Assembly: GCF_900111885.1 (NCBI RefSeq)
Contig: NZ_FOKG01000008.1
Coordinates: 124,001 to 188,000 of the forward strand
Source of the DNA: Amycolatopsis marina
Lineage (GTDB): Bacteria; Actinomycetota; Actinomycetes; Mycobacteriales; Pseudonocardiaceae
Direction of reading: 5' to 3'
Length of the DNA stretch: 64,000 bases
A model generated the notes under the pieces. That model made no database searches and was not told the DNA's origin. It worked only from the letters and a program-made list of their open reading frames with translations. This document shows positions 1-8,516 of the stretch, one piece after another. Position 1 is the stretch's first letter; every line of letters starts with the position of its first letter. A program made the position numbers and the translations under genes.

Positions 1-924
1 GGTGCCGCGGTGGTGTGGCGGGAGGCCGACGAGTCACAGCGGCGCCGCTGGCGAGACGGGGCGAAGTCGGGGGTCGCGGGTGCCGTCGTCGGCGGCGGTG
101 GCTGGTCGGCCGCGGTCCGGGTGCTCGCCGGAGTGGCCCTGGTGATGACCGGCATCGGTGTCGTGGTGCTGCGCAGCGGAAGCCTCGACCAGGTGCAGTT
201 CGCCCTGATCGCGGTGCTGGCCACACTCGTCGGCGTCGCCGTGCTCACCGTGCCGTTCTGGTTGCGGCTCGTCGGGGATCTCGGTGAGGAACGCAGGGCG
301 CGTATCCGGACCGAGGAACGCGCGGAGATCGCGGCGCACCTGCACGACTCGGTGCTGCAGACACTGGCGTTGATCCAGAAGCAGGCCGAGTCGCCCCGCG
401 AGGTCGCCCGGCTCGCCCGCGGGCAGGAACGGGAGCTCCGTGGCTGGCTGTACGGCCCGTCGGGCTACGGCAAGCCGAAGGACGGCTCGGGCGAGCAGGC
501 CGGTGGCCGGTTCTCTGCCGTGCTCGCGGCGGCCTGCGGAGAGGTGGAGGACGCCTTCGCGGTGTCGGTCCAGCAGGTTGTCGTGGGGGAGGCCGAGCTC
601 GACGAGCCGCTGACCGCACTGGTGTACGCGGCCAGGGAGGCTATCGTGAACGCGGCCAAGCATGCGGGTGTGGACGAGGTGAGCGTCTACGCGGAGGTCG
701 AGCCCGCCGCGGTGACCGTGTTCGTGCGGGACAGGGGCAAGGGGTTCGATCCGGACACCGTTCCGGGTGACCGGCACGGCCTCGCGGACTCGATCCGGGG
801 CAGGATGGAACGCAACGGCGGATCGTGCCGGTTGCGCACGGCGCCAGGAGAGGGCACCGAGGTGCAGTTGGAGATGCCGTTGAAGATCGGCAAGGCGACC
901 GCGTCGAGCGAGGGAGCATCGTGA
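1..924 (+). CDS. Sensor histidine kinase, 5' end outside the window (NarL/PspC-type)
   Basis: The reading frame is open to the left edge, so the N-terminus is missing. What remains has two predicted membrane segments (about bases 115-270), then a dimerisation/phosphoacceptor box of the HisKA_3 type with the motif HLHDSVLQT, and a C-terminal HATPase_c domain with the N-box (REAIVNAAKHAG) and G-boxes (DRGKGFD, HGLADS). These kinases autophosphorylate on the H-box histidine and pass phosphate to a LuxR-type regulator. The stop overlaps the GTG of the next gene by four bases, so the two are translationally coupled and almost certainly a pair. In many actinobacteria this kinase type carries an N-terminal PspC domain; that part cannot be seen here. 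Stimulus unknown. Confidence 0.9.
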   Translation, partial: GAAVVWREADESQRRRWRDGAKSGVAGAVVGGGGWSAAVRVLAGVALVMTGIGVVVLRSGSLDQVQFALIAVLATLVGVAVLTVPFWLRLVGDLGEERRARIRTEERAEIAAHLHDSVLQTLALIQKQAESPREVARLARGQERELRGWLYGPSGYGKPKDGSGEQAGGRFSAVLAAACGEVEDAFAVSVQQVVVGEAELDEPLTALVYAAREAIVNAAKHAGVDEVSVYAEVEPAAVTVFVRDRGKGFDPDTVPGDRHGLADSIRGRMERNGGSCRLRTAPGEGTEVQLEMPLKIGKATASSEGAS

Positions 925-1595
925 CGGAGAACGAGCAGGGGCGAGCGCCGGTCTCGGTGTTCCTGGTGGACGACCATGCGCTGTTCCGCGCCGGAGTCCG
1001 CACCGAGCTGGAGTCGATCACCGACGAGGTGCGCGTGGTCGGCGAGGCCGGGTCGGTGGCCGAGGCCGCCGCGGGGATCACGCGAACCCGGCCGCAGGTG
1101 GTCCTGCTGGACGTGCACATGCCGGACGGCGGGGGAGCCGAGGTCCTGCGGCGTGTCCGTACCGAACTGCCGGACGTGGTGTTCCTCGCGCTCTCGGTGT
1201 CGGACGCGGCCGAGGATGTCATCGCGGTCATCCGTGCGGGCGCCCGCGGCTATGTCACGAAAACCATTTCGTCGAAGGAACTCGTCCGCGCGGTGGTTCG
1301 GGTGTCCGACGGTGACGCCGTGTTCTCGCCGCGCCTGGCGGGGTTCGTGCTGGACGCGTTCGCGGACCGTCCGGGGTCCGCGCCGATCAGCGATCCGGAA
1401 CTGGACCTGCTCACCCCGCGCGAACGTGACGTGCTCCGCCTGCTGGCCCGCGGCTACGCCTACAAGGAGATCGCGTCGGAGCTGTTCATCTCGGTCAAGA
1501 CCGTGGAGACGCACGTGTCGAGCGTCCTGCGTAAGACGCAGTTGTCCAACCGCTACGAACTCTCCCGCTGGGCGTCGGACCGCAGGCTGGTCTGA
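921..1595 (+). CDS. LuxR/NarL-family response regulator
   Basis: Partner of the preceding histidine kinase. Start taken as the GTG in the GTGA overlap with the kinase stop; a longer in-frame extension would lie inside the kinase. Protein of 224 residues: receiver domain at about 8-125 with acidic pair DD, phosphoacceptor Asp64 (LLDVHMP) and Lys114 (YVTKT); LuxR-type helix-turn-helix at about 163-215 (LTPRERDVLRLLARG, then KEIASELFISVKTVETHV). Phosphorylation is expected to promote dimerisation and DNA binding. Target genes cannot be named from the window; the downstream neighbour is convergent and separated by a hairpin, so it is not part of this operon. Confidence 0.93.
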   Translation: MTENEQGRAPVSVFLVDDHALFRAGVRTELESITDEVRVVGEAGSVAEAAAGITRTRPQVVLLDVHMPDGGGAEVLRRVRTELPDVVFLALSVSDAAEDVIAVIRAGARGYVTKTISSKELVRAVVRVSDGDAVFSPRLAGFVLDAFADRPGSAPISDPELDLLTPRERDVLRLLARGYAYKEIASELFISVKTVETHVSSVLRKTQLSNRYELSRWASDRRLV

Positions 1596-1601
1596 CGGCG
1601 C

Positions 1602-1639
1602 CGGAGTGACCCGCCGTTGCTTTGTGGCGGGCCACTCCG
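1602..1639. terminator. Bidirectional hairpin between convergent genes
   Basis: A 14-base stem (CGGAGTGACCCGCC with GGCGGGCCACTCCG, one A-C mismatch) around a 10-base loop, starting seven bases after the response-regulator stop and ending just before the stop of the convergent surface-protein gene. No long T-run follows, which is usual in high-GC actinobacteria. Confidence 0.7.
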
Positions 1640-1649
1640 GCTCTGTGGC

Positions 1650-3359
1650 CTACGCTTCCGCGCGGCGGCGACGGCTGAACAGCAGCGCGCCGACACCCGC
1701 GAGCACCGCGGCGAGTCCTGCCCCTATGGGGGCGAGGATGTCGACACCGGTGCTGGCCAGGCCGACAGGCGTACTTCCGCCGTCGCCCCCAGACCCGATG
1801 GGTGGCGTGGCCGCAGGGCTCTCCGGCGGGTCGGTCTCGGATCCGGTGCCGTTGTCCCCGTTGTCCCCCTCGTCCGGATCCGGCACGTTCGGTCCGGGCA
1901 CGACGTAAACGGCCCACCCCTGGCTACGTGGGTCGTTGGCCTTGACATGGACGTATGCGTTCTCGTCTCGGAGCTTCCACGGCCCGTAGACGCGTGGCGT
2001 GTACGTACCCGCCGGGACGCCGGCCAGGTCAACGCGGCCTTCCGCGTTCGTCTTGCCCTTGGCCACCACCGTGTCGGTCTGTGGGTCGATCAGGGCGATT
2101 TTGGTGTTCGTGATGTTCTCGTCACCGGTGAAGTCGCCATCGCTGTCGTGGACGACAGTTCCCCAGGTGTCAGTGCTCAGCCCGGGGACTTTCGCCCATG
2201 TGTGGACGACCGGGAAGCCGTTGATGAAGTCCTTCGGTCCGAAGTCGCAGATGACATGGACAACGCCGTAGTCAATGGCATCGTCCGGCACGATTCCGGT
2301 GACCGCGAACGTCCTGGTCTCGCCGGCGTCGATCGATACGCCTCCACCGCCCCAGACGAGTTCGCCCCAGCGCGCCGTGTCGTCGAATCCCTCGAGGTGC
2401 GGCCCCTCCGCGGCGCGGTCACACGCGGCCTGGATGCCGGACAGCGGGGCCGACCCGTTGTTCGTCAGTTTCACCGTCAGTTCCGCGATGTCGCCGGGCT
2501 GGTACGTCGGCTCGGCGAACTCGATCGTCGCCTGCAGAGCGTCGGACAGCGGTCGTTGGGTGGCGTATCGCAGATCCGAGGTCGCTCCGGAACCGTCCAC
2601 CGCGATCGGATGGCCGTACCGGATGACCCAGCCGTCGGGAAGGTCCTGGAAGGACAGGTCGTACGTTCCCGCCGAAATCTCGGAGAAGGTGAAACGCCCG
2701 TCCTTCCCTGTGCTGGTGTCGAGGTACGTCGAGCGGCCGGACAGCACGACCGTGACCCCGGCCAGTTGCTCACCGATCTCGAACTGGCCGTTGTCGTTGG
2801 CGTCGCCGAACACGATGCCGCTCACCGTGTCCGTCACGGACGGCGGCACGACGTTCAGGACGACTTCGGTCCTGTCGTCCGCCGGGTTGGCGTCCCCGTG
2901 ACCCCAGAGGTGGATGCTGAGCACAGTTTCCCCACTGTCCCAACTGTCCACGGATCCGACTACTTCCACCGTCAGCGTCTCGCCTGCCGCGACGGTCGCC
3001 CCAGTAGCAGAATCGAAGTCACCCCAGGTCTGCCACTCGGTCGAGAAGTGAAAACCTTCCCCGCTGCTGGTGAGACCCTTGACTCCTTCGGCGTCCGCGT
3101 CGCCGTTGTTCGTGACGTTGACGGTCACCGGAATTTTCTCGCCCATGAGGTAGGTCTCGTCCGGCACGGATGCCGTGACGCTGAGATCAGGCTCTCCGGC
3201 TTCCGCCTGGGTCGGCGTGGTTGCGGCAGGCGGAGCCGATGGGGCCGTGCTGCCGGTGTCGGCGGTAGCTCCGGTGTTGAACGCGCCTGTGGTGAGCGCG
3301 AGGACGGCGATGAGCGCGCCGGTTGAGCGCGCCACCCGTCTTGGGATGGTCGAAGACAA
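1650..3359 (-). CDS. Cell-surface protein with CARDB/SdrD-type B domains and LAXTG sorting signal
   Basis: 569 residues from a TTG start preceded by GGGGAG at a good distance; no better start lies upstream. A Sec signal peptide spans about residues 1-33. Then come a CARDB-like adhesion module (VPVTVNVTNNGDAD-type strand), a prealbumin/SdrD B-like module near 175-245 (GDANDNGQFEIGEQLAGVTV), a second CARDB-like module (LTVKLTNNGSAPLSG) and a further B-like module with GDFTGDENI. A Pro/Gly/Asp-rich stalk leads to LASTG (534-538), a transmembrane helix and RRRR: the signature of a class E sortase substrate, so the protein should be covalently attached to the cell wall. No sortase gene is in the window. 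Ligand unknown; adhesion or a structural role is inference. Confidence 0.88.
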   Translation of the reverse strand: MSSTIPRRVARSTGALIAVLALTTGAFNTGATADTGSTAPSAPPAATTPTQAEAGEPDLSVTASVPDETYLMGEKIPVTVNVTNNGDADAEGVKGLTSSGEGFHFSTEWQTWGDFDSATGATVAAGETLTVEVVGSVDSWDSGETVLSIHLWGHGDANPADDRTEVVLNVVPPSVTDTVSGIVFGDANDNGQFEIGEQLAGVTVVLSGRSTYLDTSTGKDGRFTFSEISAGTYDLSFQDLPDGWVIRYGHPIAVDGSGATSDLRYATQRPLSDALQATIEFAEPTYQPGDIAELTVKLTNNGSAPLSGIQAACDRAAEGPHLEGFDDTARWGELVWGGGGVSIDAGETRTFAVTGIVPDDAIDYGVVHVICDFGPKDFINGFPVVHTWAKVPGLSTDTWGTVVHDSDGDFTGDENITNTKIALIDPQTDTVVAKGKTNAEGRVDLAGVPAGTYTPRVYGPWKLRDENAYVHVKANDPRSQGWAVYVVPGPNVPDPDEGDNGDNGTGSETDPPESPAATPPIGSGGDGGSTPVGLASTGVDILAPIGAGLAAVLAGVGALLFSRRRRAEA

Positions 3360-3513
3360 TCTGATCTCCCCGTGATCAGCCTTGCCCCGGCGAAGCGGCC
3401 CCGACCTCTCGCGCTGAACAGCCGGAGCGCGACCTCAGTGATTTAGACCTGGCGAAGCTACCCGATCAGGTGATCTGCATGGCATGTCCGTGACAAACCG
3501 TTACTTCGTCGAG

Positions 3514-4449
3514 TCAGGACCGCACAACTTCCCCGGGATTCGCCTCAGTCGCCGTGGCCGGTGCCGGGACCTGGACCGCGCGCCCGCGCACCCGGGTGAG
3601 GCCGACCCCTGCGAGCACCACGACCATGCCCGCGACGATCCGCAGGTTCAGCGCCTCGCTCAGGAAGATCGTGCCCATGAGCACCGAGACCACCGGGAGC
3701 AGGTAGCCCACAGTGGACGCCGCCACGGCGCCCGCAGCGGAGATCAGCCGGTAGTTCAGCGCGAACGCGATACCGGTGGAGAAGATGCCGAGTACCACCA
3801 CCGCCACCAGCGGACCGGTTTCGAGATGAATCGGGTTCAGTCCGCCGACCGGTACCGCGAGCAGCATGAATCCGCTCGCGCTGATCATCTGTGCCGCCGC
3901 GAGCGCGATGGGTGAGGCTCCTGTCTCGACCAGGAACCGGCCCTCGTAGACGAAGACGAACCCGTAGCTGGCCGAGGCGGCGAGGCAGGCCAGCGCACCC
4001 CAGCTGAGCAGGCCGGTGGACTGCCACGGCGCGAAGATCAGCACGGTTCCCGCGACACCCAGCAGCAGGCCCAGCATGCGAAGGCGGTTGAGTCGCCGCT
4101 CGATCCGCCACACCAGTGCCACCGCCAGCGCCCAGAGCGGCGTGGTGGAGTTGATGATTCCGGTCACGCCCGAGTCGACCGTCTGCTCGCCGATCGCGAA
4201 GAGCAGGAACGGCAGCGCGTTGTGGAACATCGCGGCCACCGCGAGGTGTCCCCACACACGTCGCCGGGCGGGCAGGCGATGGCGATACGCGGCGCAGAGC
4301 GCCAGCAGCACGGTCGTGCCCAGCACCAGCCGGATCAGCACGAGCTGGACCGGTGAGAACGAGTCCAGTCCCACCTTGATCCAGAGAAAGCTGGACCCCC
4401 ACATCAACGCCAGCGCGCCCATCGTCGCCAGCGTCTTTCCCTCACTCAT
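3514..4449 (-). CDS. EamA/DMT-family exporter
   Basis: 311 residues with ten predicted membrane helices in two EamA repeats (first beginning ALMWGSSFLWIKVGLDSFSP, a typical DMT start). The start chosen is the ATG with AAGGAGG four bases upstream; a 17-residue longer frame has no such site. DMT carriers of this kind export amino acids or other metabolites, but the substrate cannot be read from sequence. The gene diverges from the LysR regulator next door with a candidate LysR operator between them, the usual arrangement for a regulator and its exporter target (inference). Confidence 0.88.
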   Translation of the reverse strand: MSEGKTLATMGALALMWGSSFLWIKVGLDSFSPVQLVLIRLVLGTTVLLALCAAYRHRLPARRRVWGHLAVAAMFHNALPFLLFAIGEQTVDSGVTGIINSTTPLWALAVALVWRIERRLNRLRMLGLLLGVAGTVLIFAPWQSTGLLSWGALACLAASASYGFVFVYEGRFLVETGASPIALAAAQMISASGFMLLAVPVGGLNPIHLETGPLVAVVVLGIFSTGIAFALNYRLISAAGAVAASTVGYLLPVVSVLMGTIFLSEALNLRIVAGMVVVLAGVGLTRVRGRAVQVPAPATATEANPGEVVRS

Positions 4450-4521
4450 CCGGCCTCCTTGTCCCAGGCCCAGCCTGACCAGGCCAAGGCGTAAGGACAA
4501 GCGAATTCTTCTGGAGTGACA

Positions 4522-4541
4522 CTTAAGGTCAGCTGTAAGAT
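4522..4541 (+). promoter_or_regulatory. LysR-type operator overlapping a leaderless -10 box
   Basis: CTTA-N10-TAAG inverted repeat (4522-4539), fitting the T-N11-A pattern of LysR sites. It overlaps TAAGAT (4536-4541), which lies six bases before the LysR ATG and would give a leaderless transcript. Binding here would block the regulator's own promoter and could activate the divergent exporter. Confidence 0.5.
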
Positions 4542-4547
4542 CCGGGA

Positions 4548-5435
4548 ATGCTCGACGTGCGCAGAATGCAGGTCCTCCGTGCCGTGGTGACCAGTGGTTC
4601 GATTACCGCCGCCGCACGCAACCTCGGCTACACGCCGTCGGCGATCAGTCAGCAGCTGGCGACACTCGAACGCGAGGCCGGGGTCACCCTGCTCGAACGC
4701 GTGGGCCGGGGCGTGCGGCCGACCCCGGCGGGCACGCTGCTCGCCGAGCAGGTGGAGTTGGTCAGCGAGCAGCTGGCGAAGGCGGAGACCGCCCTCTCCG
4801 AGCTCAAGGAGGGCCGGACGGGTCAGCTGACGATCTGGTACTTCGCCACCGCGGGAGCCGCCCTCGTCCCGCCCGCCGTCGCGGCCGTGCGCAGCGAGTT
4901 CCCCGGAATCCGGTTCAGCCTCCGGCTGTTCGAGGACGACCCGCTGTCCTCGGTCAGCTCGGGCGAGGTCGACGTGGCGATCGTTGTCTTGGCCCAGAGC
5001 GGCGCCGACGTGCGGAACGTGGAGTTCGTGCACCTGCTTGACGACCCGTACCGGGCGGTGCTGCCGAAGGGACACCGGCTGGCGCGCAAACGGGCGCTCG
5101 ACCTGGCGGATCTCGCCGACGAACCGTGGATCGGCGCCGAATGGCCGCATCCGGGGCCCTGCAGGGACATCCTCCTCGATGCTTGCGGTGCTGCCGGGTT
5201 CGCGCCGGACTTCGCCGTCGAAGCGGAGGATTACCCGACCGCGCAAGGGTTCGTCGCGGCCGGCCTCGGGGTCACGCTGCTTCCCGAACTCGGGCTCGAG
5301 TCACCGCACCCCGGAGTCGTGGTGCGTCCGGTGCGCAGGCCAGCGCCCGTGCGGTCCATCCAGGCCGCGGTGTCCGGCCACGCCAGCGGCCGCCCCGCCG
5401 TCCGCGCCTTGCTCGACGTGATGCGGCCCGGTTGA
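4548..5435 (+). CDS. LysR-family transcriptional regulator
   Basis: 295 residues, normal length for the family. N-terminal winged helix-turn-helix at about 1-60 (GSITAAARNLGYTPSAISQQ, then LERVGRGVRPTPAG), linker helix, and a periplasmic-binding-protein-like effector domain at about 90-290 (LTIWYFATAGAALVPPAV start, GLGVTLLPELGL near the end). No Shine-Dalgarno precedes the ATG; a TAAGAT box six bases upstream suggests leaderless translation. Divergent from an EamA exporter, which is the most likely target. The effector is unknown. Confidence 0.93.
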   Translation: MLDVRRMQVLRAVVTSGSITAAARNLGYTPSAISQQLATLEREAGVTLLERVGRGVRPTPAGTLLAEQVELVSEQLAKAETALSELKEGRTGQLTIWYFATAGAALVPPAVAAVRSEFPGIRFSLRLFEDDPLSSVSSGEVDVAIVVLAQSGADVRNVEFVHLLDDPYRAVLPKGHRLARKRALDLADLADEPWIGAEWPHPGPCRDILLDACGAAGFAPDFAVEAEDYPTAQGFVAAGLGVTLLPELGLESPHPGVVVRPVRRPAPVRSIQAAVSGHASGRPAVRALLDVMRPG

Positions 5436-5509
5436 GGGGACTCAGGCTCGCTGTCAGAGTCTGTCCGCAACGCGCCAACGGTCCTGTCGCCGGGGCTCCG
5501 ACGCGACGG

Positions 5510-6535
5510 TCAGAGGAAGAGCAGTTCTACCACCAGGACGCCGAGCAGGATCGCCAGCAGGATCGCCGCCGCGGTGAGCACCCAGGCCCGGACGTTCGGG
5601 CCCGTTCGGGTCGGTGCCGGCGGCGGTGCGGACGGACGGACCTGGTGCTGCTGCGGTCGTTGCTGTGCGGGCGGCTGCTGGGGACCGGAAGAGGCGTACT
5701 GGGGCTGCCCCGGTGCGGCTGCGGCCATCGCCCGCACCGTCGGCATCGCGGGAGCCGTCGGCGGGACGAACGCCTGTTGCCTGCCCTGGGTGATGGCGCC
5801 GAGTGCGGTGACGGTGTCGGGCATGGTCGGGCGTTTCGCCGGATCGGAGCGCAGCAGTTTCAGCAGCGCTCCGGTGAGCGGGCCAGCGTGGGTCGGCGCG
5901 GCCTGGTCACCGGTGCCCTCACTACCGAAGGGCGGGGCTCCCTCGACCGCGGCGAAGAGCGTCGCGCCGAGGGAGAAGGCGTCGGAAGCCGCGGTGGCGG
6001 GTTCGCCCCTGGCCACCTCGGGCGCGCGGTAGGCCGGATCGGGCGGACTGCCGGAGATGCCGATGTCGGTGATCTTCACGCCGCCGTCGTCGGCGAGCAG
6101 GACGTTGCCGGGTTCGAGCACGCGGTGCGGTACGCCGACCGAGTGCGCGACGGCGAGCGCGGACCCGAGCTGGCCACCGAGGAAAGCCGCCTGCTCCGGC
6201 GTGAGCCGGCCGTGTTCGGCGAGGAAGTCGGCCATGTTGCGCGACGGCACGTATTCCATCACCAGCCAGACGTCGTCACCCTCGCGCAGGGCGTCGAGCA
6301 CACTGATCGCGTTGGGGTGCACCACGCGGATCGCGTCGCGCCCCTCCTGCAACGCCACCGCGCGCCGCTGCTCGGCCTGCGCCGGATCGAGGTCGGGCGC
6401 GATGTAGAGCCGTTTGGCGGCCACGGTCCGGTGCAACCGGGTGTCATAGGCCAGCCACACGATCCCGGCGTGACCTCGCCCTATCGGCTGGTCCAGCCGG
6501 TAGCGCCCACCGACGTGGGTGCCCTCAGTTGCCAC
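5510..6535 (-). CDS. Membrane-anchored Ser/Thr pseudokinase
   Basis: 341 residues from a GTG start with AAGGGG upstream. The kinase-like domain (about 8-265) keeps the glycine loop (GRGHAGIV, 19-26), Lys41 (VAAK) and APE, but the catalytic loop reads HRVLEPGN at 137-144 instead of HRDLKPxN: the catalytic Asp is Val139 and the following Lys is Glu. DFG is DIG (157-159), retaining the metal-binding Asp. After a Pro/Gln-rich linker comes one C-terminal helix (about 317-341) with almost nothing beyond it, so no extracellular sensor domain. It therefore probably binds nucleotide but should not phosphorylate. It lies about 80 bases downstream of an intact kinase gene on the same strand and may be its scaffold or substrate (inference). 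Confidence 0.88.
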   Translation of the reverse strand: MATEGTHVGGRYRLDQPIGRGHAGIVWLAYDTRLHRTVAAKRLYIAPDLDPAQAEQRRAVALQEGRDAIRVVHPNAISVLDALREGDDVWLVMEYVPSRNMADFLAEHGRLTPEQAAFLGGQLGSALAVAHSVGVPHRVLEPGNVLLADDGGVKITDIGISGSPPDPAYRAPEVARGEPATAASDAFSLGATLFAAVEGAPPFGSEGTGDQAAPTHAGPLTGALLKLLRSDPAKRPTMPDTVTALGAITQGRQQAFVPPTAPAMPTVRAMAAAAPGQPQYASSGPQQPPAQQRPQQHQVRPSAPPPAPTRTGPNVRAWVLTAAAILLAILLGVLVVELLFL

Positions 6536-6616
6536 AGAACCCCTTACCCGCCAACACGGTCAACGACACACGCTCACCCTAGGGTCGACCGCTTGTGATT
6601 TCCGTGAACAACGGGC

Positions 6617-8260
6617 TCAGTCGGACGTGTTGCTGGTTCCGCCGCCAGTGGTTGGCGGTGGGTCCGATGGGGGTGTGCTGGGCTCCGGCGGTTCCGACGC
6701 CGTAGTCGAGGTCTTCGTCGTGGTGGTGGGGCCCGGCGGTTCCGGTTCCTGGTCCGAGGTCGGTGGGGGTGGCGGTGGCTCCTGGGGCTGACGCGGTTGA
6801 TCGGTCTGCTGGACCGTCTCGACAGGAGCCCGGCCCGGCTCGGTCTCCACCGGCTCCGAGGATGTCGGCGATGTCAGCGTGCTCGACGGGCTCGACGTGG
6901 TCGCCGCAGGCTGGGGTTGCTGTGCGGGCTCCTGCTCGTCGCCACCGTGCGGTCCGGTCGCGATCCACACGCCGAGCGCGACAAGGCCCGCCGCGACGAC
7001 ACCGCCGATCGCCGCGGGAACCTTCCAGTTGCCGCGACGCTCCTGCTCGTCGGCAGGCGGCGGATAGTCGTCGTCCTCGTAATCGTCGTACTCGTCATCG
7101 GCCCGGTCGGTACCGCCGGGACCATAGCCGCCGTATCCGTCATCTCCGCCGTGTCCGTACGCGGCAGTGGCGGCGGGAACAGCCCTGGTGGCGTCGTAGC
7201 CCCCGGCGGAGTCGTCGTAGTCCTCGTCGGGGTATCCGCTGGCCGGGGCGTAGCCGTCCTCCGGCTCGGAGTCGTAGAACCCCTGCCCGCCCTCGTCGCC
7301 CAAGGTCCCGGAGTGGTTGGCGGGCAGGTTGTCGTCCCCTGCCAGGGCGGCACCCGCCGCTCCCGCGCCGAGACCGGCGGCGCCAAGGCCCACCGCGGGA
7401 CCGACGCGAGTGGCGTCGGTGCCACCGATCGGCGTCTCGCCCCTGGCGACGGCCGAGAGCAGGTCCTCGCACTCCTCGGCGGTCGGCCGGTGCCGGATGT
7501 CCGGATGCAGCAGCACGGCCAGCACGCTGGCCAGCGGCCCTGACTGCCGGGGCGGGTTGATCTGGCCCGCGGCCACCGCGTGCAGCAGGCTGAGGGTGTT
7601 CTCGCTCAGCCCGAACGGGGGTTGTCCCTCACAGGCCGCGTACAAGGTGGAGCCGAGGGAGAACACGTCCGCTTCCGGCCCGGGGTCGCCGCCGATCGCC
7701 ACCTCGGGTGCGAGGTAGGCGGGGGTGCCGGCGATCATGCCGGTCTTCGTCACGGTGACGTCGTCCGTGGCCCGCGAGATGCCGAAGTCGGTGATCTTCA
7801 CCAGGCCGTTGGGGGCGAGCAGGATGTTGCCGGGCTTGATGTCGCGGTGCACGATGCCGACCGCGTGGGCCTCCTTCAGCGCCGCGGCCACCTGGGCGCC
7901 GATACGGGCGACCTCCAGCGGCGGCAGTGTCCTGCGGTCCTGCAGGGTAGCGGCCAGACTGGTGGAGGCGAGATACTCCATGATCAGGCAGGGTTGCCCG
8001 TTCTCGTCGGTCACGACGTCGAACACCGTGATGGCGTTCGGGTGGTGCAACCTGGCCGCGATGCGACCCTCACGCATCGTGCGCTGCCGCGCGTCCTCGG
8101 CCTCGTTCTCCTCGAGCCCCGGTTGCAGCAGGAGCTGCTTGATCGCGACCGTCCGGTGCAGCACCTCGTCCTGTGCCTGCCAGACGGCCCCCATGGCTCC
8201 GGTGCCGATCCGCTGGATGACGCGGTACCGGCCGGCGACCAGGCGACCCTCGTCGCTCAC
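6617..8260 (-). CDS. PknB-type transmembrane Ser/Thr protein kinase
   Basis: 547 residues; GTG start with AAGGAGGG four bases before it. Complete kinase domain at about 10-275: glycine loop GTGAMG (19-24), Lys41 (VAIK), HRDIKPGN with Asp140, DFG with Asp158, APE. Next an Ala/Gly- and Asp/Tyr-rich cytoplasmic linker (about 290-410), a membrane helix near 415-440 (PAAIGGVVAAGLVALGVWIA) and a Thr/Ser/Pro/Glu-rich extracellular tail with no PASTA domains. The low-complexity tail distinguishes it from true PknB; a wall-associated signal is plausible. A pseudokinase follows on the same strand. Confidence 0.93.
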   Translation of the reverse strand: MSDEGRLVAGRYRVIQRIGTGAMGAVWQAQDEVLHRTVAIKQLLLQPGLEENEAEDARQRTMREGRIAARLHHPNAITVFDVVTDENGQPCLIMEYLASTSLAATLQDRRTLPPLEVARIGAQVAAALKEAHAVGIVHRDIKPGNILLAPNGLVKITDFGISRATDDVTVTKTGMIAGTPAYLAPEVAIGGDPGPEADVFSLGSTLYAACEGQPPFGLSENTLSLLHAVAAGQINPPRQSGPLASVLAVLLHPDIRHRPTAEECEDLLSAVARGETPIGGTDATRVGPAVGLGAAGLGAGAAGAALAGDDNLPANHSGTLGDEGGQGFYDSEPEDGYAPASGYPDEDYDDSAGGYDATRAVPAATAAYGHGGDDGYGGYGPGGTDRADDEYDDYEDDDYPPPADEQERRGNWKVPAAIGGVVAAGLVALGVWIATGPHGGDEQEPAQQPQPAATTSSPSSTLTSPTSSEPVETEPGRAPVETVQQTDQPRQPQEPPPPPPTSDQEPEPPGPTTTTKTSTTASEPPEPSTPPSDPPPTTGGGTSNTSD

Positions 8261-8516
8261 GCGACCCTCCTTCGGGGCTCCGTCGTCAATGGCACCGCCG
8301 TCCGGTGCAGCGGCGACGCGTCAACGGCGCGCCGTGTCCCAGGAGCGTAGGCACATCTCGGTAGGTGGTGTGCCGGTTTCGCAGAGACCGGCCCGCGTCA
8401 AGGCTAGGCGCTCACTCTGCGCACACACACGCGGCACTGACAGGCGTTCCGAAAACCGAGCTCAGCTGCGCCAGTCTCCCGCCGTCACCCGTACGGTGGC
8501 GCTCCGCGCCACTCTG

